DNA of 64,000 bases from positions 806,001 to 870,000 of the forward strand of contig NZ_CP046027.1 of NCBI RefSeq assembly GCF_009671065.1, written 5' to 3'. The translations under genes and the position numbers were made by a program. Below are positions 53,398-61,945 of the stretch, piece after piece. Numbering within the stretch: the stretch's first letter is position 1; each line of letters begins with the position of its first letter. The stretch is from Neisseria brasiliensis. Its GTDB lineage: Bacteria > Pseudomonadota > Gammaproteobacteria > Burkholderiales > Neisseriaceae. A model generated the notes under the pieces. The model was given only the letters and a program-made list of their open reading frames with translations. It was not told the DNA's origin and ran no database searches.

Positions 53398-54090
53398 TCA
53401 AATGCCCAAAAACGGCATCAACACCGGCACAATCAGCGCGGTCAACACCCCGTTGAGCGTCAAGCCCAAGCCGGCATAGGCGGCCATGCGGCGGCTGTGT
53501 TCCATCGAAACGGCAATGCCCATCGCGTGCGAAGCCGTACCCAGCGACATCCCCACTGAAGAAGGCTTGTGCACCGTGCCGACGTGCAGCATTTTGTAAC
53601 CAACCATCTGCCCGAACAAACCGGCAATAATCACAGTAGCTGCGGTAATCGCCGGAATGCCGCCGATAGACTTGGTAATTTCAATCGCAATCGGGTTGGT
53701 CACCGATTTGGCCGCCAGTGACAAAGCCACTTCCCTACCCGCACCAAACCATTTGGCCAAATACACGCCGGTCACAATGCCGGTAACGCTGCCGGCCAGT
53801 TGCGACAACAAAATCGGCAGCCATTGGTTGCGGATTTTTTCCCAGTTCAAAAACAGCGGCACCGCCAACACCACCACCGCGGGCTTGAGCCAAAAATCGA
53901 TATACTGCGCGGCATCGTGGTAGGTATCGTAATCGATGCGGAACAGTTTCAAATACGCAATCATTACTATCGTGCTGATCAGCACCGGATTACACAACAC
54001 ATTGCCGGTGCGGACACGAATGATATTAGCCAAGCCGAACACCGCCAGCGTTAAAAACAGCAATAAGCTCGGCGTATGGAAGATTTCCAT
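53398..54090 (-). CDS. lrgB: LrgB-family membrane protein
   Basis: 230 residues from the ATG that overlaps the lrgA stop (TAATG). About seven hydrophobic segments; the KSVTNPIAIEI and SLGTASHAMG stretches are strong LrgB signatures. LrgA/LrgB-type pairs are linked to control of murein hydrolases and in other species to glycolate or pyruvate transport; the role here is open. Confidence 0.9.
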   Translation of the reverse strand: MEIFHTPSLLLFLTLAVFGLANIIRVRTGNVLCNPVLISTIVMIAYLKLFRIDYDTYHDAAQYIDFWLKPAVVVLAVPLFLNWEKIRNQWLPILLSQLAGSVTGIVTGVYLAKWFGAGREVALSLAAKSVTNPIAIEITKSIGGIPAITAATVIIAGLFGQMVGYKMLHVGTVHKPSSVGMSLGTASHAMGIAVSMEHSRRMAAYAGLGLTLNGVLTALIVPVLMPFLGI

Positions 54091-54434
54091 TACATCCACC
54101 TCCGCGCCCATTCGTGCACTTTACCCGTCACCAGCAGCACACACAGCGTGCTCAATACCGTGGCGGTTAAAATCGGGAACCAGTCGTCGGCAATCAAATC
54201 CAAATAGCTGATAATCGCCACGCAGGGCGGCACAAGAAACAGGGTCAGGTTCGCCATCAGGGTATCCGAAAGCTGCTTCAACCACGACACCTTAACCCAG
54301 CCCAGCTTCAGCAGGCCAAACAAAACGCCCATGCCGACAATACTGCCCGGCAGCTTGATGCCGAAAAACAATACCACGCCCTCACCCACGGCCAAACAGC
54401 CTAAAATGATGAGCAACGCGCCGATGAAGTTCAT
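54090..54434 (-). CDS. lrgA: LrgA/CidA-family membrane protein
   Basis: 114 residues with four hydrophobic segments (IILGCLAVGEGVVLFFG, LPGSIVGMGVLFGLL, LFLVPPCVAIISYL). Holin-like partner of LrgB; the two genes are translationally coupled through a shared TAATG. Confidence 0.88.
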   Translation of the reverse strand: MNFIGALLIILGCLAVGEGVVLFFGIKLPGSIVGMGVLFGLLKLGWVKVSWLKQLSDTLMANLTLFLVPPCVAIISYLDLIADDWFPILTATVLSTLCVLLVTGKVHEWARRWM

Positions 54435-54918
54435 GATGATCCTTTATCCGCCCCAATGTTTCAGACGGCCTGTGTGGGAAGTTGGGAAAACGTATGCTGC
54501 TTGAAATCAGAAGGCAGCCTGTTGATTTGATTTTATTAAGGCATTAATCATAACGCGAGCGCGGCCGTCTGAAAAGGGAATCACGGCGTTTCACGGTATT
54601 TTTTACGGCTTTTGTTTTAAATAGGCTTTTTAGGCTGAATTAAAGAGTGATGCCGTCTGAAAAGCAATGGCTTTAATTTATGTTTCAGACGGCCTGAGAC
54701 CTTTGCAAAACCCCAGATTTGAGTACAGTTCAAAGTTGTAGCAGCACAGAAAGCGCAGACATATCATCAAGATAGGCAAGCTTTCGAGCAGCGCACAACG
54801 AAGAAATGCGCCAAAGATGGGGATTTTGCAAAGGTCTCGGCCTATTTTCATATTGAGGCCGTCTGAAACGCAAAACGGCACTCTTCACGAATGCCGTTTT
54901 TAACTGCCATGATATAAA
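54435..54918. other. Spacer upstream of lrgA with MITE copy 3
   Basis: 484 bp. It holds the lrgAB promoter, several single uptake sequences (near 54562, 54652 and 54683), the MITE-like element at 54695-54839 and a further uptake sequence at about 54857. No gene is supported. Confidence 0.6.
54695..54839 (-). mobile_element. 145-bp MITE-like element, copy 3
   Basis: Same element as at 5344 and 40657, in reverse orientation; the last base of the terminal repeat differs. Its TGA overlaps the end of a TTCAGACGGCC uptake sequence. Confidence 0.8.
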
Positions 54919-55131
54919 TTAGCGGTATGGGTTTTCCAAACCTTCCATCAAGGTTTTCAGATATTCACGCAACTGCGCTTCGCCGCACCCCATCAACAGC
55001 GCATCTTCAAACGCATCTTGCGCCATTTGATACAGCTCGCTCATGTTTTCATTCATCACCTTCACTTTTTCGGTGCATGACACGATTTGACCGTCGTCGC
55101 CGTACCATTTCGGCATTTCAGGCATACTCAT
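54919..55131 (-). CDS. Small conserved-looking hypothetical protein
   Basis: 70 residues, acidic (MSMPEMPKWYGDDGQIVSC; helical ELYQMAQDAFEDALLMGC), no signal peptide or membrane segment. It has an AAGGAA site 10 bp before the ATG and starts 19 bp after the NlpC/P60 gene on the same strand, so it is likely the second gene of that operon. Family not recognised. Confidence 0.7.
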   Translation of the reverse strand: MSMPEMPKWYGDDGQIVSCTEKVKVMNENMSELYQMAQDAFEDALLMGCGEAQLREYLKTLMEGLENPYR

Positions 55132-55150
55132 ACTGCGGTATTTCCTTCGT

Positions 55151-55762
55151 TTAATTTAAAAAGCGTGATGGATCGTTTTTCTTCACACGGCGGCCGAAAG
55201 CGTATTTTGAATTCCAATATTTATTGCTTAGGCTGGTGATTTCAATATTTTTACCCGTTCGCGGCGCGTGGATAAAGCGGTTGTTGCCGATATATAGGCC
55301 GACGTGGGAAATACGCCCGCGCCCCATGGTGCGGAAAAACACCATATCACCCGGCTGCAACTCGCTGCGGTTGACGTGCGTACCCATCTTGGCTTGCTCG
55401 GCAGAAGTGCGGGGCAGGTTCAGACCCAGGGTGCGGCGGAAAATATGCTGCATAAAGCCGCTGCAGTCAAAGCCGGTACGCGCCGAAGTGCCGCCGTAGC
55501 GGTAAGCCACCCCAAGCAAACCCATAGCACTTTTAATTAATTCGTCGGCGCTGCCTGATGATTGTTCGGCTATCGGCGGATTCGCCCGTGCAGGCATAAA
55601 CGGGGTAGCCGTATTACTGCCGGCATCCTGATTAAACAGATTAATAACCTGCTGCCGGCTGTTCAGCATATTTTCCAAATCATCGGCATGCGCTATGCTC
55701 ATAGCGGAAAACAGCATACAGGCCGAAGCCAATAGCGCCGTCAGTTTTGCGAAACGGTTCAT
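55151..55762 (-). CDS. NlpC/P60-family (C40) peptidoglycan endopeptidase
   Basis: 203 residues. Signal peptide ending SIAHA, a linker, then the C40 domain from about 80: catalytic Cys in TGFDCSGFMQ, His in RISHVGLYIG, and a third polar residue in RFIHAP. It cleaves stem-peptide bonds in the periplasm. The tail is basic (GRRVKKNDPSRFLN). Confidence 0.9.
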   Translation of the reverse strand: MNRFAKLTALLASACMLFSAMSIAHADDLENMLNSRQQVINLFNQDAGSNTATPFMPARANPPIAEQSSGSADELIKSAMGLLGVAYRYGGTSARTGFDCSGFMQHIFRRTLGLNLPRTSAEQAKMGTHVNRSELQPGDMVFFRTMGRGRISHVGLYIGNNRFIHAPRTGKNIEITSLSNKYWNSKYAFGRRVKKNDPSRFLN

Positions 55763-56071
55763 TCCTTACTTCCAAGTGTTTCAGACGGCCTTTTTAAAGT
55801 GTCGTTGCCCTGCTCGCTTGCAAAATGCGCGACATGCAGCAAAAAATAACAGCAAGCTAAAAAGCTTGCAGTCATGTGCAGCAGAAAGTCGGTATTCTTC
55901 AGATGAAGCGTGCAGCGTCAACAAGCCCTATATGCTGTCTGTTTGATTATGTTATGCTGTATCTTAAATGTTATCTGTTTGATTGTATTAAAAAATCGCC
56001 CGCTTGGCAAAAGAGTAACGGTTATATTGCGTTAATATCTTGTTTATAAACAAATTTTACAAATCCCAAAA
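55763..56071. other. Intergenic region, nlpC-like / ubiB
   Basis: 309 bp with one uptake sequence at about 55780. It is AT-rich from 55920 on and holds the divergent promoters. The ubiB start has no clear ribosome site (ATG ATG ATG run at 56072-56080). No gene is supported. Confidence 0.5.
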
Positions 56072-57721
56072 ATGATGATGATTCCCACCCTGCTGGCGAT
56101 GCGCGACCTTTCGCGTATGCGCGAGATTATTACCATCCTGACCAAACACGGTTTGGGCGGCTTTGTACAGCGCATTAAGCTCGGCCATCAGAGCGACCGC
56201 AAAAAAGCCGATCCCGACAGCCATTACTTGAGCACACCGCGCCGATTCCGCATGGCATTTGAAGAACTCGGCCCGACATTTATCAAGCTCGGCCAAGTGT
56301 TGTCCACACGCGTGGATATTTTCAGCGTGGAATGGATTGAAGAATTTGAGCGACTGCAAAGCAATGTAGCGCCGATTCCGGTCACCAATATCCACAAGCT
56401 GATCGAATCGCAGCTGGGGCGGCCGACAAGGGAAATTTTCAAATCCATCCAGCCCCATCCCATCGGCAGCGCGTCGATTGCCCAAGTGCATCAGGCGGTG
56501 TTGCTCAACGGCGAAACCGTAGCAGTGAAAATCAAGCGCCCCGACATCGACCCCGTGATTCAGGCCGATTTGCGCATTCTCAACCACATCGCCAGCCTGA
56601 TTGAATCGGAGATTCCCGAAATGCGCCGCTACCAACCGGTGCAGATGGTGCAGTATTTCGCCCGCAGCTTGGCCAAAGAAACAGATTTATCGGTCGAACT
56701 GCGCTATATGCAGCGTTTCGGCAAAACCTTCGAGCAGCATGAATCGGTGCATGTGCCGAAAGTTTACCCCGAATTATCCAATCGCCTGATTTTAGTGCAG
56801 GAACACATCAGCGATACTTTGCTGAAAAACATCGACATCGACACCCTCGAACCGGAAGTGCGCAGCCGCTTGGCCACGCAGATCACCGATACCTTGTTTA
56901 CCATGATACTACAGCAAGGTTTCTTCCATGCCGACCCGCATCCGGGCAATATCTTCATCAATTCAGACGGCCGCATCACCTTTATCGATTTCGGCTTGGT
57001 CGGCCACTTAAGCAGCACACGCCGCCGTGAAATCATCGATTTGATTAACGCACTCGCCCACAAAGACCAATTCACCATGCAATATGTATTGAGCAACTGG
57101 GCGGAAGGAGAGTTGCCTGATGAAAACCTGCTCGGCGCCGATGTGTTGGAAATGCTGCTCAACTACGAACACACGCCGGTACGCGATTTGCGCATCAGCC
57201 AAGTCATCAACGACATCACCCAAATCATGCGCCGCCACGGCCTGACCTTGCCGGGCGACTTGGTGATGCTGTTTAAAACGCTGATTACACTCGAGGGCGT
57301 GGTCAAACGGCTCGATGGTCAAATTGAGCTACTCGAGCGCGCCAAACCCATCGTCACCACTGCTTTTAAAGAACGCGCCTCGCCCGAGCATCTCTTGCGC
57401 AAAAGCAAAATGCACATGCAAACCCTGCTGCAAGCCGCTGATGATTTGCCGCAAAACCTGTTCCGCCTAAGCCGCCGCCTGCAAAAGGGACAAATAGGTG
57501 TGACGCTCGATTTCAAACGCTTCGATCAGCTCAGCCAACAAATTGATCGTGCCACCAACCGCCTGACCATGGGCATCGTCACCGCCGCGCTGATTATCGG
57601 TTCGTCCATCGTCATGAGCATAGACACCGGCCCCAAATTTATCGGCTTCTTCGGCTACCTGCTGGCCTTCGCCAACAGCTTGTGGATTATGTGGTCGATT
57701 TGGCGCTCGGGAAAGCATTAA
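56072..57721 (+). CDS. ubiB: Ubiquinone biosynthesis regulatory kinase UbiB
   Basis: 549 residues. Kinase-like fold of the ABC1/AarF family: KxGQ-type motif in TFIKLGQVLSTR, the nucleotide-loop AVKIKRPDID, catalytic ADPHPGNIFI and metal-binding IDFGLVG. Two membrane segments at the C terminus (VTAALIIGSSIVMSI; FFGYLLAFANSLWIMW). Needed for aerobic ubiquinone synthesis. Confidence 0.93.
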   Translation: MMMIPTLLAMRDLSRMREIITILTKHGLGGFVQRIKLGHQSDRKKADPDSHYLSTPRRFRMAFEELGPTFIKLGQVLSTRVDIFSVEWIEEFERLQSNVAPIPVTNIHKLIESQLGRPTREIFKSIQPHPIGSASIAQVHQAVLLNGETVAVKIKRPDIDPVIQADLRILNHIASLIESEIPEMRRYQPVQMVQYFARSLAKETDLSVELRYMQRFGKTFEQHESVHVPKVYPELSNRLILVQEHISDTLLKNIDIDTLEPEVRSRLATQITDTLFTMILQQGFFHADPHPGNIFINSDGRITFIDFGLVGHLSSTRRREIIDLINALAHKDQFTMQYVLSNWAEGELPDENLLGADVLEMLLNYEHTPVRDLRISQVINDITQIMRRHGLTLPGDLVMLFKTLITLEGVVKRLDGQIELLERAKPIVTTAFKERASPEHLLRKSKMHMQTLLQAADDLPQNLFRLSRRLQKGQIGVTLDFKRFDQLSQQIDRATNRLTMGIVTAALIIGSSIVMSIDTGPKFIGFFGYLLAFANSLWIMWSIWRSGKH

Positions 57722-57736
57722 CGCGGTTATGATGAA

Positions 57737-57771
57737 AGGCCGTCTGAACCTATTTTGCGTTCAGACGGCCT
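57737..57771 (+). terminator. DUS hairpin after ubiB
   Basis: AGGCCGTCTGAAC and GTTCAGACGGCCT around a short loop. Confidence 0.7.
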
Positions 57772-57831
57772 TGATTTATCCACAAGCGCAACCATATAGC
57801 GGGTAATTGCTTATCCAAACAGAGAAATATT

Positions 57832-58746
57832 ATGACCACACAAAATCTTGCTGCTACTTACCCTGCCGACACCCGCACACGCTTTATCTTCGACGATATG
57901 CCCGTACGCGGTTTGCATGTCCGCTTGGAAAATGTTTGGCAGCACATCGTCAAACAAAAACACTACCCTGCCGCCATCCGCCGTGCATTGGGTGAATTGC
58001 TGGCTGCCGGTGCATTGCTGTCGAGCAATTTGAAAATCGACGGCACGCTGATTGTGCAGGTGCAAGGTCAAGGCCGTCTGAAAATGTTGGTGGTGGAAGC
58101 AACTTCCGAGCAAACCGTGCGCGCCACCGCCCGTTGGGACGAACACGCCGACATCACCGATGATGAAAGCCTGACCGATTTATTGGGCGACAGCAGCGTA
58201 TTTGTGCTGACCCTGCAACCCAAAGATGCCGAGCCGTGGCAAGGCGTGGTGCCGCTGGAAGGCGACAGCATTGCGCAAATGTTGATGAACTATATGAAAC
58301 GCTCCGAGCAGCTCGATACGCATATCGTGCTGGCCGCTTCAGACACCAGCGTCGGTGGTTTACTGGTGCAACGCCTCCCAGAAGAAGAAATCGATGACGA
58401 AGCATGGAACCACGTCAGCACCTTGGCGCAAACCGTGACCACCGACGAATTGACTGACTTAGACGCACAACATGTGTTGTACCGCCTGTTCCACGAAACC
58501 CCGCCACGTGTATTTGAACCGGAAAACATCGAATTTGCCTGCACCTGCTCACGCGGTAAAGTCAGCGATATGTTGTTGATGCTGGGTGGCGAAGAAGTCG
58601 GCGGCGTGGTCGCCGAACAAGGCAGCATTGCGGTGGATTGCGATTTCTGCCATGAAAAATATGTGTTTGATGAAACCGATGTCAACGCTTTATTCGGTGC
58701 CAATGTGGTGTCGGCCGTTCGTGAAGAAGCGCAACGGATTCAGTAA
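57832..58746 (+). CDS. hslO: Redox-regulated chaperone Hsp33
   Basis: 304 residues. The zinc/redox switch is CTC near residues 236-238 and CDFC near 269-272. Oxidation and heat open the C-terminal part to hold unfolding proteins. Conserved LLSSNLKIDGTLIVQVQG is present in the N-terminal domain. Confidence 0.95.
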   Translation: MTTQNLAATYPADTRTRFIFDDMPVRGLHVRLENVWQHIVKQKHYPAAIRRALGELLAAGALLSSNLKIDGTLIVQVQGQGRLKMLVVEATSEQTVRATARWDEHADITDDESLTDLLGDSSVFVLTLQPKDAEPWQGVVPLEGDSIAQMLMNYMKRSEQLDTHIVLAASDTSVGGLLVQRLPEEEIDDEAWNHVSTLAQTVTTDELTDLDAQHVLYRLFHETPPRVFEPENIEFACTCSRGKVSDMLLMLGGEEVGGVVAEQGSIAVDCDFCHEKYVFDETDVNALFGANVVSAVREEAQRIQ

Positions 58747-58759
58747 CCTGAACTAAAAA

Positions 58760-58793
58760 ATGCCGTCTGAAAACGATTTCAGACGGCATTTTT
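58760..58793. terminator. AT-DUS hairpin between convergent hslO and mscL
   Basis: ATGCCGTCTGAAA / TTTCAGACGGCAT with T tail. Confidence 0.75.
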
Positions 58794-58812
58794 CATCACT
58801 TTAAACCGATGA

Positions 58813-59259
58813 TTATTTGTTGTTCAAAGAATCACGGATTTCGCGCAACAACAATACTTCTTCAGATGGCTCAGCCGGTGCCTCTTCAGCAGGTGCTTCT
58901 TCGGCACGTTTCATAGAATTTAATACTTTTACCACACAGAAAATCGCAGCCGCGATAATCAGGAAGCTGATGATGGTATTGATAAACAGGCCGATGTTTA
59001 AAGTGACTGCACCGGCCGCTTTTGCTGCTTCCAGTGTGGCATAACCGGCTTCACCTGCAGGCGGTATACCTTCCTTCAAAGTGATGAACAGGTTGGAAAA
59101 ATCCACGCCACCAATCAAAATACCAATAGGCGGCATAATCACGTCGTCAACCAATGACTTTACGATACCGCTGAACGCTGTGCCGACAACCATACCGACT
59201 GCCAAGTCGATCACGTTGCCGCGCATAATAAACTCTTTAAACTCTGATGCAATAGACAT
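58813..59259 (-). CDS. mscL: Large-conductance mechanosensitive channel
   Basis: 148 residues. N-terminal helix EFKEFIMRGNVIDLAVGMVVG, two membrane segments, and a cytoplasmic Glu/Ala-rich tail ending in a helical bundle (LLREIRDSLNNK). Opens under osmotic downshock. Confidence 0.96.
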   Translation of the reverse strand: MSIASEFKEFIMRGNVIDLAVGMVVGTAFSGIVKSLVDDVIMPPIGILIGGVDFSNLFITLKEGIPPAGEAGYATLEAAKAAGAVTLNIGLFINTIISFLIIAAAIFCVVKVLNSMKRAEEAPAEEAPAEPSEEVLLLREIRDSLNNK

Positions 59260-59412
59260 TACTTAAACTCCTGAAAACTGTGTGAATCAATCTCTGATTT
59301 AAAATCGAAGGCAGGCATGATAACGCTTTATTTGTTAATATTTATTTATTAAGATTAAATTTTGTATATACCCTATAAACAGCACAAATAATATATCATT
59401 TTTATCAAACAA

Positions 59413-59464
59413 AGGCCGTCTGAAACCAAGATGTGACTTTTTCACACCACTTTTCAGACGGCCT
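59413..59464. terminator. DUS inverted pair after fabI
   Basis: AGGCCGTCTGAAA and TTTCAGACGGCCT 28 bases apart with an inner GTGTGAAAA-like repeat; 11 bp past the fabI stop. Confidence 0.65.
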
Positions 59465-59474
59465 ATTTTGGCTG

Positions 59475-60260
59475 TTACTCTTCTACGCTCAAAGCATTGA
59501 TGCTGTAGCCACCGTCAACATAAGTGATTTCGCCGGTGATGCCTGAAGCCAAGTCCGACAGCAAGAATGCGGCGGCATTGCCCACTTCTTCAATGGTCAC
59601 GTTGCGACCCAACGGATTTTGTGAAGCCACATGGCTCAACAATTTGCTGAAATCGGCAATGCCGGAAGCAGCCAAGGTTTTGATTGGGCCGGCAGAAATA
59701 CCGTTACAACGGATGCCTTCACGGCCAACAGCAGAAGCTGTAAAGCGGATGGCGGCTTCCAAGCTGGCTTTGGCCAAACCCATCACGTTGTAGTTCGGAA
59801 TCGCACGCACGGCACCCAAGTAGCTCAGCGCTACGATGGCAGAATTGCGGCCTTTCATCATTGGACGGGCAGCTTTAGCCAAGGCCGGCAGGCTGTAGGC
59901 AGAAGTTTCATGCGCGGTATTGAAGGCTTCGCGGCTGATGCTGTCGAGGAAATCACCGTTCAAGGCTTCTTTTGGTGCAAAAGCAATCGCGTGTACCAAG
60001 CCGTCTAAGCCGTTCCAGCTTTTGCCCAAATCGGCGAACACTTGCTCTACTTCGGCATCGTTGTTGACATCGCAACGGAACACCAAATCAGAGCCCAATT
60101 CGGCGGCCATTTTGCGCACGCGCTCTTCTAATTTATCCACAACATAAGTAAACGCCAATTCTGCGCCTTGGTCGTGACATGCTTTGGCGATGCCGTAAGC
60201 AATCGAACGCTCGGAAATCATACCGGTAATCAGAATTTTTTTACCTTGCAAAAAACCCAT
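59475..60260 (-). CDS. fabI: Enoyl-[acyl-carrier-protein] reductase (NADH)
   Basis: 261 residues. GKKILITGMISERSIAYGIA at the N terminus and the catalytic Tyr/Lys pair in YNVMGLAK (Tyr-x6-Lys). It performs the last step of each fatty-acid elongation cycle and is the target of triclosan. Confidence 0.96.
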   Translation of the reverse strand: MGFLQGKKILITGMISERSIAYGIAKACHDQGAELAFTYVVDKLEERVRKMAAELGSDLVFRCDVNNDAEVEQVFADLGKSWNGLDGLVHAIAFAPKEALNGDFLDSISREAFNTAHETSAYSLPALAKAARPMMKGRNSAIVALSYLGAVRAIPNYNVMGLAKASLEAAIRFTASAVGREGIRCNGISAGPIKTLAASGIADFSKLLSHVASQNPLGRNVTIEEVGNAAAFLLSDLASGITGEITYVDGGYSINALSVEE

Positions 60261-60393
60261 TTTTTATCCTTTAAAGTGTGGTGTTGCACTGTGAATCACT
60301 TTCACCCAATGGAAAAGCGAAGATGTTAAACGAAGCATTATAGCAAAAAGCCGTTGTTTTGGAATAAAAACAATACACTGCCGTTCAGACGGC

Positions 60394-61605
60394 CTAAGTA
60401 TGCCGCTGCATTTGCGCCAGTGTTTTAGGATTAGCGGCAAACCAAGCCAGCAGGCATTCAATTGCCATCAAGCCGGTCAGCACGCCCATCGATGCCGACC
60501 ACGAGCCGAACACGTCATACAACACGCCCATACCCAAAGGCCCAGCCACCGCAATCAAATAGCCCACCGCCTGCGCCATGCCCGACAAAGAAGCGGCTTG
60601 CTGCGGTGAATCCGTGCGCATGGCAAACAGCATCAACGCGGCGGAAAACACGGCTGAAGCACCAAATCCGGTGCACACCACCCACAGCCACATACTCGCT
60701 TGATTGCCCAACCAAATGCCGGCAATACCGACGGTTAAAATCAACGCCGCGGCCAAAATGACTTGCTGCGTTTTATATGTTTTGCCCAACAAGGCAGTAA
60801 TCGACAAAGCTCCGACCAACGAAGCCACTTGCAACAGCGAACTATGTCCGCCCGCCGCCAAAGCAGTCATGCCCTTCTCGACCAACACCGACGGCAGAAA
60901 GCTCACCACCGAATAAAACATCAGCGACTGAATACCCATAAACGCGCTGATGCACCATGCCGTTGGCGAGCGCCACACATTCAGGCCGTCTGAACGCTGC
61001 GGCGGTGTCTCGACTGCATTGGTGCGCAGGTTTTTGCGTGCCAAACACCAAATCACCAAAGCAAAAGCAGCAAACGGCCACCACACGCCCAGCGACCAGC
61101 GCCAATTCTGCCATTGCGCCAACGGAACCGCCCATGCGGCCGCCAAAGTGGCCGATACCGACATCGCCGCAGATAGCGTCCCCACCACCAAACCTACCCG
61201 CGTCGGCAGATTGCGTTTGGCCAAAGCCGGCAGCAGCACATTGCCCATTGCAATCGCCGCAGACAAAATAATCGTGCCCCACATCAGCAGCGTAGCGGAA
61301 GGATATGCTGAGCGCAGCGCAATGCCTGCTATCATCAGCACGATAGAGCCGATTAACACGTTTTCCATGCCGAAACGCTTGGCCAACTGTGCCGCCAAAG
61401 GTGAGAACAGGGCAAATGCCAGCAAGGGCAAGGCGGCGACCATGCCCATAAATGAACCGGATACGCCAAGTTCATCACGGATAAAACCGACCACCGGCCC
61501 CAAGGCCACTAAAGGCGCGCGCAAATTGACGGCCAAAACGACCACGGCAAACAATAAAAAGCCGAGTGATAAAGCGGCAGATCGGCGCGTTTGGTTTTTA
61601 TTCAT
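60394..61605 (-). CDS. MFS transporter, CynX/NimT family
   Basis: 403 residues from MNKNQTRR; a longer frame passes through two uptake sequences and lacks a ribosome site. About twelve membrane segments; the NLRAPLVALGPVVGFIRDELG start and the GMAQAVGYLIAVAGPLGMG stretch are typical of cyanate/2-nitroimidazole-type transporters. Substrate unknown. It is upstream of fabI on the same strand but with 133 bp between. Confidence 0.85.
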   Translation of the reverse strand: MNKNQTRRSAALSLGFLLFAVVVLAVNLRAPLVALGPVVGFIRDELGVSGSFMGMVAALPLLAFALFSPLAAQLAKRFGMENVLIGSIVLMIAGIALRSAYPSATLLMWGTIILSAAIAMGNVLLPALAKRNLPTRVGLVVGTLSAAMSVSATLAAAWAVPLAQWQNWRWSLGVWWPFAAFALVIWCLARKNLRTNAVETPPQRSDGLNVWRSPTAWCISAFMGIQSLMFYSVVSFLPSVLVEKGMTALAAGGHSSLLQVASLVGALSITALLGKTYKTQQVILAAALILTVGIAGIWLGNQASMWLWVVCTGFGASAVFSAALMLFAMRTDSPQQAASLSGMAQAVGYLIAVAGPLGMGVLYDVFGSWSASMGVLTGLMAIECLLAWFAANPKTLAQMQRHT

Positions 61606-61945
61606 CGGGTTACTCTTATTGCGTTCAGACGGCCTATTATCACTATCAGGCCGTCTGAAAAATTTGCAAAACATTGGCAATAGAAATCTTTTCAAGCATT
61701 GTAAAGGAATTTACCGGCCGACACGAACCGCCGTTTTACCTACCTATTTAGGCCGTCTGAACGCGTCAAATTCAGACGGCCTGTCATCAAACATTCACAC
61801 AGCTTGATTATGCTTGCCCGTTGCCGTTTAGCGCCCATTCAAACTCAACCGGCCACGGTTACACCGCCCTAAAAACGCGCTATACTGATATTCGATAAAT
61901 GACTTTATTTTAACAAGATACCTATGCCCAAATAGGGGAAAAATT
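61606..61945. other. Intergenic region, MFS / ppk1
   Basis: 340 bp with two DUS inverted pairs (about 61625-61661 and 61750-61782) and the divergent promoters. A GGGGAA site lies before the ppk1 ATG. No gene is supported. Confidence 0.55.

Noticed and set aside
60394..61695. A 433-codon version of the CynX/NimT-type transporter
   Set aside because: The first 30 codons cross uptake sequences and read as RPDSDNRPSE, with no ribosome site; the ATG at 61605 starts the normal N terminus.
1485..61782. The many regularly worded repeats could suggest a CRISPR or other array
   Set aside because: They are scattered single or paired 12-mer uptake sequences, not direct repeats with even spacers.
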